Source of the DNA: Rhodobiaceae bacterium
GTDB taxonomy: Bacteria > Pseudomonadota > Alphaproteobacteria > Rhizobiales > Tepidamorphaceae
Length of the DNA stretch: 41,858 nucleotides
Assembly: GCA_007118805.1 (NCBI GenBank)
Contig: SKQW01000240.1
Coordinates: forward strand, 1-41,858
Reading direction: 5' to 3'
The position numbers were made by a program, and so were the translations under genes. How positions within the stretch are numbered: position 1 is the stretch's first letter; every line of letters begins with the position of its first letter. Below are positions 8,831 through 16,784 of this stretch, piece after piece. The notes under the pieces are model-generated. The model saw only the letters and a program-made list of their open reading frames with translations, had not been told where the DNA came from and did not search any database.

Positions 8831-8849
8831 AAAAAACCCCGCTTGCGGA
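8831..8849 (-). terminator. Candidate weak cimA terminator (T6 on the minus strand)
   Basis: On the minus strand, about 75 bases after the cimA stop, a short GC-rich stem (CCG, loop CAAG, CGG) runs straight into a six-T tract. The stem is short, so the call is tentative. Confidence 0.3.
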
Positions 8850-8921
8850 CCGGTCAGACCGACCTGCGCCACCGGTCGCCACCCCGCCCGCCCCTCGGCG
8901 GGCAGAAATCGCCCCTAACGG

Positions 8922-10541
8922 CTACTCCGCCGCCGCCTTCGGTCCTTGCGAGGGCGCCACGCCGTCCCTCAGCAGCTTCCAGGTGATCGAATCGGTCAGC
9001 GCCTGAAACGAGGCGTCGACGATATTGGGCGATACCCCGACGGTCGACCAGCGCCGCCCCCCGGTGTCCCGGCTCTCGATCAGCACCCGGGTGGTTGCGC
9101 CGGTGCCGCCATTCAGGATGCGCACCTTGTAGTCGACCAATTCGAGATCCTCGATATGGCGCTGGTAGCGGCCGAGATCCTTCCTCAGCGCATTGTCGAG
9201 GGCGTTGACTGGCCCGTTGCCCTCGCCCACCGACATCAGCGTCTCGCCATCGACCGTCACCTTGACGGTCGCCTCGGAGATGGTGACGAGATCGCCCACC
9301 GCATTGTGCCGCCGCTCGACCATCACCCGGAAGCTCTCGACCCGGAAATAGACCGGCACCTGCCCGAGGATGCGCCGGGCCAGCAGGTCGAAGGAAGCAT
9401 CGGCCGCCTCATAGGCATAGCCCAGCGCCTCGCGCGCCTTGAGCTCCTCGAGCAGGCGCCCGACGCCGGGGTCGTCGCGCTCGACCGCGATGCCGAGCCG
9501 CTTGAGCTCGGCCAGCACATTGGCACGCCCGGCCTGATCGGAGACCAGCACGCGGCGCCGGTTGCCGACCACTTCGGGCGTTACATGCTCATAGGTCGCG
9601 GGGTCCTTGACGATGGCCGAGGCGTGCAGCCCCGCCTTGGTGGCGAAGGCGGACTCGCCGACATAGGGCGCCTGGCGGTCGGGCGCCCGGTTCAGAAGCT
9701 CGTCGAAGGCCCGGCTGACCGCCGTCAGCTCGGCGAGCTGATCGTCGCTCACCCCGATCTCGAAGCGCTCGGCCAGACCCGCCTTGAGCTTCAGATTGGC
9801 GATCATGGTGACGAGGTCAGCATTGCCGCAGCGCTCGCCGATACCGTTCAGCGTGCCCTGAACCTGGCGCGCGCCGGCGCGGATTGCGGCCAGCGAATTG
9901 GCCACCGCATTGCCGGTATCGTCATGGGCATGAATGCCCAGCCGCTCGCCCGGCAGGTGGCGCGCCACCTCGGCGACGATCGCCTCCACCTCGTCAGGCA
10001 GGGTGCCGCCATTGGTATCGCATAATACGACCCAGCGGGCGCCGGCCTCATGGGCCGCCTTGGCGCAGGCCAGCGCATAGTCCGGATTGGCCTTGTAGCC
10101 GTCGAAGAAGTGCTCGCAATCGAGCATCGCCTCGCGGCCGCGTTCGACGATGGCGGCGACCGACTGGCGGATCGCCGCGAGGTTCTCCTCCGGCGTGATG
10201 CCGAGCGCCAGTCCGACATGGAAATCCCACGTCTTGGCGACCAGGCACACCGCATCGGCCTTGGAATCGAGCACCGCGGCAAGCCCGGGATCGTTGGCCG
10301 CCGAGCGCCCTGCCCGCTTGGTCATGCCGAAGGCAACGAAACTGGCCGCGCGGGTGCGCCGCTCGCCGAAGAAGTCGGTGTCGACCGGGTTCGCCCCCGG
10401 CCAACCGCCCTCGACATAGTCGACGCCGATGCGTTCGAGGAGCGCTACGATGAGCGCCTTGTCCTCCAGCGAGAAGTCGATGCCCGGCGTCTGCGCTCCG
10501 TCCCGCAGCGTGGTATCGAAGAGGTAGATGCGCTCGCCCAT
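8922..10541 (-). CDS. cimA: (R)-citramalate synthase
   Basis: A 539-residue cytosolic enzyme of the isopropylmalate/citramalate synthase family, TIGR00977 type, that condenses pyruvate with acetyl-CoA to citramalate for a threonine-independent route to isoleucine. The start at 10541 (MGERIYLFDTTLRDGAQT) is chosen because the conserved DTTLRDG motif follows immediately; a longer frame would run into the preceding small gene. Other motifs are EGGWPGANP, HAHDDTGNAVANSLAAIRAG (metal-binding HxH and the second signature), and a C-terminal LeuA-like allosteric domain (about 400-525) ending in YKVRILNGGTGATTRV. It is the last gene of a cysS, small peptide, cimA run, with only 7 bases between the peptide stop and this start. 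The C-terminal domain suggests end-product feedback. Confidence 0.93.
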   Translation of the reverse strand: MGERIYLFDTTLRDGAQTPGIDFSLEDKALIVALLERIGVDYVEGGWPGANPVDTDFFGERRTRAASFVAFGMTKRAGRSAANDPGLAAVLDSKADAVCLVAKTWDFHVGLALGITPEENLAAIRQSVAAIVERGREAMLDCEHFFDGYKANPDYALACAKAAHEAGARWVVLCDTNGGTLPDEVEAIVAEVARHLPGERLGIHAHDDTGNAVANSLAAIRAGARQVQGTLNGIGERCGNADLVTMIANLKLKAGLAERFEIGVSDDQLAELTAVSRAFDELLNRAPDRQAPYVGESAFATKAGLHASAIVKDPATYEHVTPEVVGNRRRVLVSDQAGRANVLAELKRLGIAVERDDPGVGRLLEELKAREALGYAYEAADASFDLLARRILGQVPVYFRVESFRVMVERRHNAVGDLVTISEATVKVTVDGETLMSVGEGNGPVNALDNALRKDLGRYQRHIEDLELVDYKVRILNGGTGATTRVLIESRDTGGRRWSTVGVSPNIVDASFQALTDSITWKLLRDGVAPSQGPKAAAE

Positions 10542-10548
10542 GGCGGCC

Positions 10549-10686
10549 TCACAGCAGTCCGACAAGATAGACGGCGAGCAGGAGTGCAAGGATCAGGATG
10601 ATCAGCTTGATGGCGGTATAGCCCTTCCAGTGCCGGGGCGAGGGCGTGTCGTCGTGCCAGCTATGCTTGTCGGGGTCGGTGCTCAC
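10549..10686 (-). CDS. 45-residue single-helix membrane peptide between cysS and cimA
   Basis: A small gene of 46 codons including the stop. The GTG start (10686-10684) overlaps the cysS stop in a GTGA, and the stop lies 7 bases before the cimA ATG, so the three genes are tightly packed and probably translationally coupled. The N-terminal half is polar and charged (begins [16 protein letters not shown]), with two Trp and two His residues. The C-terminal half, from about residue 26, is an uninterrupted hydrophobic helix ([20 protein letters not shown]). This predicts a cytosolic tail and one membrane span, with the positive HWKG segment at the boundary. I recognise no family. Coding status is inferred from spacing, the exact fit to both neighbours, and the sharply bipartite composition. 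Confidence 0.72.
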   Translation of the reverse strand: MSTDPDKHSWHDDTPSPRHWKGYTAIKLIILILALLLAVYLVGLL

Positions 10687-12038
10687 CGGGCGATCTCCCA
10701 GCTTGTGCCCTCGGGGCCGTCCTTGAGGGCGATTCCCATCTCGGCCAGCTCATCGCGAATGCGGTCGGCCTCGGCGAAATCCTTGGATTTGCGCGCCTCG
10801 GCCCGCGCCACGATCTTCTCCTCGATCTGCGCTTCGTCGACCGCGAGTTCTGCCGGCCGCCACGCACGCCAGGCTTGCGGGTCGACCTGCAACAGGCCCA
10901 TGAGCTGAGCCCCGGCCTTCAGGCCGGCCGCGGCCTCGCTGCTCCCATGCGCCGCGGCGCTGCGCAATTCGTGCAACGCGGCGATCGCCTTTGGCGTATT
11001 GAGATCGTCCTCGAGCGCCGCCAGGACGCTGGCGGGCAAACCGCCCGGCTCGACATCTCGGGTCAGGTCCTGCCAATGGTCGAGCGCGCGCCACGCCTCG
11101 CGCATGGCATCCTGGGTCCAGTTCAGCGGCTGACGATACTGCGTCATCAACATGGTCAGGCGGATCACCTCCCCCGGCCACGCCGCCAGGAGGTCAGGGA
11201 CCGTCACGAAATTCCCCAGGCTCTTCGACATCTTCTCGCCTTCCACCTGCAGGAACCCGTTATGCAGCCAGTAGCGCGCCATCACCTCGGTGCCGTGGGC
11301 GCAGCGCGACTGGGCGACCTCGTTCTCGTGATGGGGAAAGACGAGATCGATGCCGCCGCCATGGATATCGAACACCTCGCCCAGAAGCGCCGCCGACATG
11401 GCCGAGCATTCGATATGCCAGCCGGGCCGGCCATGGCCCCACGGGCTGTCCCAGCCCGGCTCGCCTTCCCTGGCCGGCTTCCAAAGCACGAAATCCATCG
11501 GGTCGCGCTTGTAGGGCGCGACCTCGACACGGGCCCCGGCCTGCATGTCCTCGAGCGAGCGCCGGGCCAGCTTGCCGTAATCCGGCATGCTCGGCACATG
11601 GAACAGCACGTGCCCGTCGGCCTCATACGCATTGCCGATGGCGATCAGACGTTCGATCATCGCGATCATATCGCCGATGTGCTCGGTCGCGCGCGGCTCG
11701 CGGGTCGGCGCAAGGCAGCCCAGCGCCTCCACATCCTCATGGAACTGTTTCGTCGTCCGGACCGTCAGCGCGTCGATCGCCACGCCCTCTTCGGCCGCGC
11801 GCGCGATGATCTTGTCGTCGACATCGGTGATGTTACGGGCATAGGTGACGTGATCGGGCCCGTAGAAGTGCCTCAGCAGCCGGAACAACACATCGAAGAC
11901 GATGACCGGCCGCGCATTGCCGATATGGGCGACATCATAGACCGTCGGCCCGCACACATACATCCGCACATTGGCCGGATCGATCGGCTCGAAAGCCTCC
12001 TTGCGCCGGCTCAGCGTGTTGTAAAGTCGCAGGGTCAC
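10683..12038 (-). CDS. cysS: Cysteinyl-tRNA synthetase
   Basis: A 451-residue class I aminoacyl-tRNA synthetase that charges tRNA-Cys. It starts with GTG at 12038, with GGGAGA about 8 bases upstream. The first zinc ligand and HIGH region are visible as [19 protein letters not shown] (C29, HIGN 38-41). Further ligands lie in [10 protein letters not shown] and in [16 protein letters not shown]. The KMSKSLGNF loop is present. The C-terminal DALR-like anticodon region carries the usual D-x-L-N-T-P-K motif. The gene heads the run cysS, small membrane peptide, cimA. About 190 bases separate it from the end of the second LysM gene upstream, enough for its own promoter. A cysE gene for cysteine synthesis lies about 9 kb away but is not linked. 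Confidence 0.96.
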   Translation of the reverse strand: MTLRLYNTLSRRKEAFEPIDPANVRMYVCGPTVYDVAHIGNARPVIVFDVLFRLLRHFYGPDHVTYARNITDVDDKIIARAAEEGVAIDALTVRTTKQFHEDVEALGCLAPTREPRATEHIGDMIAMIERLIAIGNAYEADGHVLFHVPSMPDYGKLARRSLEDMQAGARVEVAPYKRDPMDFVLWKPAREGEPGWDSPWGHGRPGWHIECSAMSAALLGEVFDIHGGGIDLVFPHHENEVAQSRCAHGTEVMARYWLHNGFLQVEGEKMSKSLGNFVTVPDLLAAWPGEVIRLTMLMTQYRQPLNWTQDAMREAWRALDHWQDLTRDVEPGGLPASVLAALEDDLNTPKAIAALHELRSAAAHGSSEAAAGLKAGAQLMGLLQVDPQAWRAWRPAELAVDEAQIEEKIVARAEARKSKDFAEADRIRDELAEMGIALKDGPEGTSWEIAR

Positions 12039-12229
12039 GCTGGGACTCTCCCGTTGGGCCGGCCGGGGCGTCCATGCTGTCCTCAGGGTCAGGGAAAGGA
12101 GGAACGGCCGCGGCCAGCGTTCAGCCTAGCCGCAAATAATGATCGCGCAGTTGATCGTCCGCATCCTCGCCATGGCCGGCAAGATGCGTCGCCACGGCCC
12201 GCGCGTCAAGCCGTCCGTTCGCTTCACGC

Positions 12230-14161
12230 CTACTCCGTGTCGTCGAGCACCGGAACGGTGAAGACCTGACCGGGATAGATCAGGTCGGGGTTGCGGATCT
12301 GGTTGCGGTTGAGCGCGTAGATTTCGGTGTATAGCCGCCCCTCGCCGTAGATCGCCCGGGCGATGTGCCAGAGATTGTCGCCACGTTCGATATGGACGGT
12401 GGTCGGCGTCGCCTCGCGGAGCGCCGCCAAGTCGAATTCGGTCTCCGGTATCACCTCTGGCTCCGGCGCCGGTTCGACAATCGGCGGCGCCTCGCTCATC
12501 ACCACCTCCACGCGGTCGAAGCGCATTTCGGTGCTGGCTTCGCGCACGCCTTCCGCATCGACCAGCACGGCCCGCGCCAGATACCGCCCGGGCGGCAGCT
12601 CCCGGCGCGCTGAAACCGCCCAGTGTCCGGCTGCATCGGAGCGGGACTCTGCGAGCATTTCGTCGTTGAGATAGGTGCGCACCGTGGCGTGCGGGCTTGC
12701 CCGCCCGGTGATCTCGACGCGGTCGGGGTCGTCGAACTGAATGGTGTCGATACTCACCAAGGGCGGTTCGGGGATCGGATCGGCCGCTTCCCGCGGCGCC
12801 GGCAGGGCGGCGAGCGCGTCATCCTCAGGATCGACGGCCAGTTCCGATGCGTGCGCCAAAACGAAAGCCGACTTCCATTCCAGAAGGCGCGCCGGGGCGG
12901 GCTCCGCCGCCACGGCGCCGGGCATCGGCGCATGAAGCCTGCCTTCATCCTCAACCACAGCCATCGCAACAGCTACGGGGTCGGACTGTCTGGCCTCCAC
13001 CGCGACCAAAAACCGGTCCTCGTCGGGGTCCGAAGCGTCCTGCACGGCCGGGGTCGGCAGTTCGGCAACGAAGGATGGCTTCCACTGGACCAGGATGGAT
13101 GGTTTCCAGCGCGTCGGGGCGGCCTCGGCCGCCACGGCGCCGGGCATCGGCGCATGAAGCCTGCCCTCGCCGTCCACCGAGGCCGTGGCGGCGGCTGCGG
13201 GTTCAGGCCGTCTGGCCTCGACGGCGACCACAAGCCGGTCCTCGTCGGGGCCCGACGCGTCCTGCACGGCCGGGGTCGGCAGTTCGGCGACGAAGGATGG
13301 CTTCCACGGGACCAGGATGGATGGTTTCCACCGCACCGGGGAACGGCGATCGGCTGCCCGCGCCGCCTGCCTGTCCGGGGCCTCGATCGCCTGCGCGCCG
13401 ACCGTCTCGGCCTGGGCGCGGCTCAAGGTTGTCGGTCGCGGTTCTTCGATGTCGGCGCCGACCCCCCGGATGGTCCGGACGCGGCGCGGCGCGCCGGCTT
13501 CGGCGGTCGAATGGATGGCGCCGAGCGCGAAAGAGGGCTTCCAGGCCAGCGCCCGCGTCGCGGGCAGATCGACCGTCTCGGTCTTGCTGTCCGTGGCGAT
13601 CGCTTCGGGTGAAACGATTGCCGGCATCTGCCGGAGGGGTTCGCCTCGCGTCGCCGCCGGGCGCCCGGTCTGCATGGGCGGAACGAATCCGATTGCTTCG
13701 GCCACGTCACGCCCCGCCTCGGGGCTTGCCCGCGCCAAGAGGCGGGCCGGCTTCCATGCCTTCGCCACCTCCGGATCAGCCTCGTCCGCTGCCGCGCGAC
13801 GCTCAATATCGGCTTCGCCTGTCGGCCCGACAGTCTCCGCCGGCTGCGACGGGCTCGTCGGCAGGTCTTCCGTATCCTCGATCCCCGCTTCGCGACCTTC
13901 CTCCGGCACGCGCAGCGCCGCCCGCCCGTCAGGCGCCTGTGCCGCCGGCACGGCCTCGAACCGGTTCTCGGCAGGAATCACCTCGGCCTGATCAGACGTT
14001 TGCGCATGCGCGGCCGCCGCCTCGACCCTCTCGATAGGCTCGGCCTCCAGTCCGGCGAGAGGATCGCGCTCGAACAGGTCCGTCCCGAAATAAAGGCCGA
14101 GCGCGCCTGCCCCCGCCCCGATCAGCACAGAAAGGATCAACAGGGCGACTTTGCCAGACAT
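12230..14161 (-). CDS. Membrane-anchored LysM protein with W-K-P-S repeats (second paralogue)
   Basis: A 643-residue protein with an N-terminal membrane helix (about 5-25), a long Ala/Pro/Glu-rich middle, one Ig-like module (about 468-556, with LPPGRYLARAVLVDAEG), and a C-terminal LysM domain (about 589-637, IERGDNLWHIARAIYGEG to YPGQVFTVP). The module and LysM closely match the protein at 5807-7711. The first Ig-like module of that paralogue is absent; in its place the linker carries the motif W-K-P-S/A or W-K-S-A at residues 136, 207, 278, 286, 352, 360 and 429, a spacing of about 70-75. Two of the units are near-identical. The start at 14161 is backed by GAGGG. It follows a secreted cysteine-containing protein by 44 bases. 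A role in the periplasm bound to peptidoglycan is inferred from the LysM and anchor; no catalytic domain is seen. Confidence 0.88.
   Translation of the reverse strand: MSGKVALLILSVLIGAGAGALGLYFGTDLFERDPLAGLEAEPIERVEAAAAHAQTSDQAEVIPAENRFEAVPAAQAPDGRAALRVPEEGREAGIEDTEDLPTSPSQPAETVGPTGEADIERRAAADEADPEVAKAWKPARLLARASPEAGRDVAEAIGFVPPMQTGRPAATRGEPLRQMPAIVSPEAIATDSKTETVDLPATRALAWKPSFALGAIHSTAEAGAPRRVRTIRGVGADIEEPRPTTLSRAQAETVGAQAIEAPDRQAARAADRRSPVRWKPSILVPWKPSFVAELPTPAVQDASGPDEDRLVVAVEARRPEPAAAATASVDGEGRLHAPMPGAVAAEAAPTRWKPSILVQWKPSFVAELPTPAVQDASDPDEDRFLVAVEARQSDPVAVAMAVVEDEGRLHAPMPGAVAAEPAPARLLEWKSAFVLAHASELAVDPEDDALAALPAPREAADPIPEPPLVSIDTIQFDDPDRVEITGRASPHATVRTYLNDEMLAESRSDAAGHWAVSARRELPPGRYLARAVLVDAEGVREASTEMRFDRVEVVMSEAPPIVEPAPEPEVIPETEFDLAALREATPTTVHIERGDNLWHIARAIYGEGRLYTEIYALNRNQIRNPDLIYPGQVFTVPVLDDTE
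12908..13337 (-). repeat. 222-bp tandem direct repeat inside the second LysM gene
   Basis: Two copies, about 12908-13115 and 13130-13337, are offset by 222 bases (74 codons). Each encodes the RWKPSILV-x-WKPSFVAELP block, PAVQDAS-x-PDEDR and GRLHAPMPGAVAAE. The paired-Trp block and the HAPMPGAVAAE part are nearly identical between copies, while the middle has diverged. A multiple of three, it keeps the frame. Confidence 0.85.
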
Positions 14162-14205
14162 TTTACCCTCAACAAACGGCCGGCCGACCCGCCCCGGTCA
14201 GGGCC

Positions 14206-14661
14206 TCAGTCGCCTCCGCCAGCCGTGGAGATGAACGGAACGTCGGTCCGGCTCGACGCATCGATCAGGCGGAGGCACTCCTGGGCCTCGAGGCCGGTAT
14301 CGGTCTCGCAGTTCACCACGTCGTTGAGCAGGATGCGGCCAATATCCTCGCAGGATTCTTCCTGAAACAGGAACTGGCGAACCCGCACCGTGCCCGGCGT
14401 CATGTTGCGCGCGGGCAGCAGCCACAGATTCTTGACGATATCGTCCTGATCGAACACGGCGACCTCGACGGCGAGATCGGCGAATGTTGCATCCGTCTCG
14501 TTGTTGAATATGACGGCGCCGCGGCAGCCCCGATCGACATTCTCAAGTTGATTCAATTCGATGGACAGTTTGCCATTCTCGGCCTCGGCCGAACTGGCGG
14601 CACCGAAAACCGCTACAACTCCGGCTACGGCGAGCCAGAGCGGGATACGACGTGACACCAT
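14206..14661 (-). CDS. Secreted four-cysteine protein of unknown function
   Basis: A 151-residue protein with a clear Sec signal peptide (PLWLAVAGVVAVFGAASSAEA, cleavage near residue 27). The mature part begins ENGKLSIELNQLENVDRGCRGAVIFNN and has four cysteines (C46, C104, C118, C129), which suggests two periplasmic disulfides. The pattern ELNxLExVDxxCRxxxxFxN, a segment VAVFDQDD, and RILLNDVVNCE look like a conserved alphaproteobacterial periplasmic family, but I cannot name a function. The start is fixed by a strong AGGGAGGGG. The second LysM gene begins 44 bases downstream, so the two are probably co-transcribed and may work together in the periplasm. Confidence 0.8.
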   Translation of the reverse strand: MVSRRIPLWLAVAGVVAVFGAASSAEAENGKLSIELNQLENVDRGCRGAVIFNNETDATFADLAVEVAVFDQDDIVKNLWLLPARNMTPGTVRVRQFLFQEESCEDIGRILLNDVVNCETDTGLEAQECLRLIDASSRTDVPFISTAGGGD

Positions 14662-14965
14662 GGGCCCCTCCCTTCTTTGTGAGCGCGCTACGCGCGCCGA
14701 TCCGATTCTTCCTTTGGCGATCCTACGCGATACCCCGCCTGCTCCGCATGATGGACGAACTCCGCCGTAGCAGCAAGATGGCGGTGGGCGGAGGGGCAGC
14801 GGGCAGCGCCTCGCCCCACCGTCCGGCCCGTCGGGCCAAGGCGGTTCGGGATCATCTTGAATCGCCTCGATTCCCCGCTCATGCCCGCGCAGGCGGGCAT
14901 CCAGCTAGGGCCGTGCCGCGAAGGCAAAGCGGGCGGTTAAGGGCACGAAGGAAACGCCGCCCGCC
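14662..14965. other. Intergenic region with several palindromes, no gene seen
   Basis: These 304 bases lie between the start of the secreted protein gene and the end of DUF2783, both on the minus strand. They should hold the promoter of the former and the end of the DUF2783 transcript. Short frames here have shadow composition. GGCCCG/CGGGCC (14825-14837) and the hairpins at 14859-14900 are the notable structures. Confidence 0.55.
14859..14900. repeat. REP-like extragenic palindrome
   Basis: Two hairpins sit side by side: GAATCG-CCT-CGATTC (14859-14873) and ATGCCCGC-GCAG-GCGGGCAT (14881-14900), the latter an 8-bp perfect stem followed by CCAGC. The second closely resembles the short dispersed palindromes with a CCCGC-GCNN-GCGGG core that are common between genes in alphaproteobacteria. 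Only one copy is in this window, so repeat status is inferred. Confidence 0.5.
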
Positions 14966-15181
14966 TCATCGCCCATCGCCGCTGCGCGAGCCCGCCTGCC
15001 GGGCCGCCGCGATCGCCTGTGCCAGCACCTCGATGTCGCCGATATGGTTGGCCAGCAACAGGACAAGCCTGGCGTTAAGCACCGCGCTCTCCTGCTGATC
15101 GAGGCCGCGATGCGCGTCGACAAGCGCGTTATAGGCCGCGTCGGGGTCGGCAAAGCGGCTCTCGTTTCTCAGTTCAGCCAT
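14966..15181 (-). CDS. DUF2783 family small protein
   Basis: A 71-residue, probably cytosolic helical protein with the pattern FADPDAAYNALVDAHRGLDQQESAVLNARLVLLLANHIGD, which I recognise as DUF2783. The start at 15181 overlaps the stop of the FAD monooxygenase gene by 8 bases (ATGGCTGA), so translation is coupled. As far as I know the family is found next to FAD monooxygenases of this type, which suggests a partner or stability role. No biochemical function is known to me. It is the last gene of the DoxX-MBL-FAD-DUF2783 cassette. Confidence 0.8.
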   Translation of the reverse strand: MAELRNESRFADPDAAYNALVDAHRGLDQQESAVLNARLVLLLANHIGDIEVLAQAIAAARQAGSRSGDGR

Positions 15182-16784
15182 CGCCCTCTCCTGTCGCGCG
15201 CCGCAGCGCCTTTTCGACGACGCCGCGGTCGAACCCACGCCAGCAGCCGGCGACATAGTGATCCGGGCGAATCAGCCAGCATGCCCCCGGCGTTGCGTCG
15301 TAGCGGCGCGTGAAATGCCCGCCCGGGTCCCTCAATTCCTCGCCAATGGTGATCAGGGTGACGCCATCCGGCGGGTCGGGGCGATCCTCTTCGCCGGCAT
15401 GGATCAGGCTGAACCCGTCCGGCAACAGATCGAGGAGCCACAGGGGCTGTCCGGCGCGATCGCGCAGCGGGGCGTCGAGGACCGGCGCGCCCGGCCGGAC
15501 CGCGCCGGCGAAATCATCGCTGTCGGCGGCGCTCAGCCGGCTCGCATAGGCGCTTGCCGAATGCAGCCGCCCGGAATTGACCATGCGCCGGGCGAAGTCA
15601 TGGGCGTCGGCAAGATCGAGCACCGCGTTGCGCAGATGGCGCGCGCCCTCGCTCTTGGGCACCAGGAAATCGGTCGACCGGGTGGAATGCCGGATATTGT
15701 CGTCGGCCGCCTGTTGCCGCTCGCTTCCATAGCTCTCGATCAGCACCGCCGGCGCCGTTCCATTCAGCACCATGGCGAGCTTCCATCCCAGATTGTGGGC
15801 GTCCTCGATGCCGGAATTGCCGCCCCGCGCGCCAAAGGGGGAGACTTGGTGGGCCGCGTCGCCGACGAACACCACGCGATCATGAACGAAGCGCTCGAGC
15901 CGCCGGCACTGAAAGGTGTAGACCGAAACCCACTCGATCTCGTAGGCCTGCCCCTTCAGCATCCGATCGAGCCGGGCGCGCACCGCATCGGGCTTCGTCT
16001 CGGCCTCGGGATCGGCGTCCCAGCCGATCTGGAAATCGACCCGCCACACATTATCGGGCTGCTTGTGCAGCAGCGTCGATTGGCCGGAATGGAAGGGCGG
16101 CTCGAACCAGAACCGCCGCTCGGCCGGCAGCTCGGCGGCCATGCGGATATCGGTGATGAGGAACTGATCGCGGAAGGTCTCTCCGATGAAGTCGAGGCCC
16201 ATCAGCCGGCGGATCGCGGACCGGGCGCCGTCCGCCGCGATCAGCCAGTCGGCCACGAGCTGGTATGGGCCGTCCGGCGTCTCGATATCGATCGTGGCGC
16301 CGTCCGCCGCCCGTTCCAGGCCGACCACCTGGTTGCGCCAGCGCAGGTCGATATTGCCGAGCGCCTCGGCGCGGTCGACCAGCAGCTTCTCCAAATAGTA
16401 CTGCTGGAGATTGACGAAGGCCGGCATTTTGTGGCCCGGCTCAGGCAAGAGGTCGAACGCGTAGACCTCCCGGTCGCCGAAATAGACCCTGCCGACCTGC
16501 CAGCGCACGCCCATCTCGGCCACCGCCTGGCCGACGCCCAGCGCATCGAGGATCTCCAGGCAGCGCTTGGAATAGCAGATCCCGCGCGAGCCCTCGCCGA
16601 TGCGGTCGGCATCGTCGAGGAGGACCACCGGCACGCCCCGGCGCCCCAGATCGATAGCCGTGGCAAGCCCGACCGGCCCGGCCCCGACCACAATAACCGG
16701 ATGGCGGACCGCTTGCCCGGCATCCTGGTCGGCGCAGCGGCGATAGCCGAAGGTGAACCGGGCGTTGTCTCGGCCTGTCGTCAT
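15174..16784 (-). CDS. FAD-dependent aromatic-type monooxygenase (MhpA/PheA/TfdB-like)
   Basis: A 536-residue flavoprotein monooxygenase, class A. The dinucleotide-binding GAGPVGLATAIDLGRRGVPVVLLD lies near the N-terminus, an Asp-Gly segment IAADGARSAIRR in the middle, and VFVGDAAHQVSPFGARGGNSGIEDAHNLGWKLAMVL contains the GD motif that holds the FAD ribityl chain. A thioredoxin-like C-terminal domain, as in phenol and 3-(3-hydroxyphenyl)propionate hydroxylases, follows. Such enzymes add one oxygen atom to a phenolic or quinone-like substrate with NAD(P)H; the substrate here cannot be read. The start at 16784 is preferred to an upstream in-frame Met because the region before it is Arg/Ala-rich shadow. 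The neighbours are an MBL-fold protein and DoxX upstream and DUF2783 overlapping downstream. Confidence 0.88.
   Translation of the reverse strand: MTTGRDNARFTFGYRRCADQDAGQAVRHPVIVVGAGPVGLATAIDLGRRGVPVVLLDDADRIGEGSRGICYSKRCLEILDALGVGQAVAEMGVRWQVGRVYFGDREVYAFDLLPEPGHKMPAFVNLQQYYLEKLLVDRAEALGNIDLRWRNQVVGLERAADGATIDIETPDGPYQLVADWLIAADGARSAIRRLMGLDFIGETFRDQFLITDIRMAAELPAERRFWFEPPFHSGQSTLLHKQPDNVWRVDFQIGWDADPEAETKPDAVRARLDRMLKGQAYEIEWVSVYTFQCRRLERFVHDRVVFVGDAAHQVSPFGARGGNSGIEDAHNLGWKLAMVLNGTAPAVLIESYGSERQQAADDNIRHSTRSTDFLVPKSEGARHLRNAVLDLADAHDFARRMVNSGRLHSASAYASRLSAADSDDFAGAVRPGAPVLDAPLRDRAGQPLWLLDLLPDGFSLIHAGEEDRPDPPDGVTLITIGEELRDPGGHFTRRYDATPGACWLIRPDHYVAGCWRGFDRGVVEKALRRATGEGDG

Larger units (their letters stand above)
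8542..8921. other. Non-coding gap between convergent LOG and cimA genes
   Basis: I see no convincing gene in these 380 bases. Short open frames on both strands have Arg/Pro-rich shadow composition. The gap does contain an inverted repeat after the LOG stop, a palindrome and promoter-like pair at 8672-8699, a hairpin at 8742-8773, and an A-run (T-run on the minus strand) at 8831-8836 that could help end cimA transcription. These are listed separately. Confidence 0.6.

Noticed and set aside
8685-8882. A 65-codon minus-strand frame in the LOG-cimA gap
   Set aside because: Arg/Ala-rich shadow composition, no ribosome site, no motif, and it crosses the palindrome and hairpin region.
11937-12075. 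A 46-codon minus-strand frame overlapping the start of cysS, preceded by GAGGA (possible leader peptide)
   Set aside because: It contains only two Cys codons, runs out of frame into cysS, and has no attenuator-like structure, so a regulatory leader is not supported.
12121-12210. A minus-strand frame ending in a protein-like stretch ([21 protein letters not shown]) between the second LysM gene and cysS
   Set aside because: The composition is plausible, but the only start is a GTG giving 24 residues, without a ribosome site; the frame otherwise runs back inside the LysM gene. Could be a remnant, but I cannot support a gene.
10875-12269. A 464-codon plus-strand frame over cysS
   Set aside because: Shadow of cysS, which has intact HIGH and KMSKS motifs.
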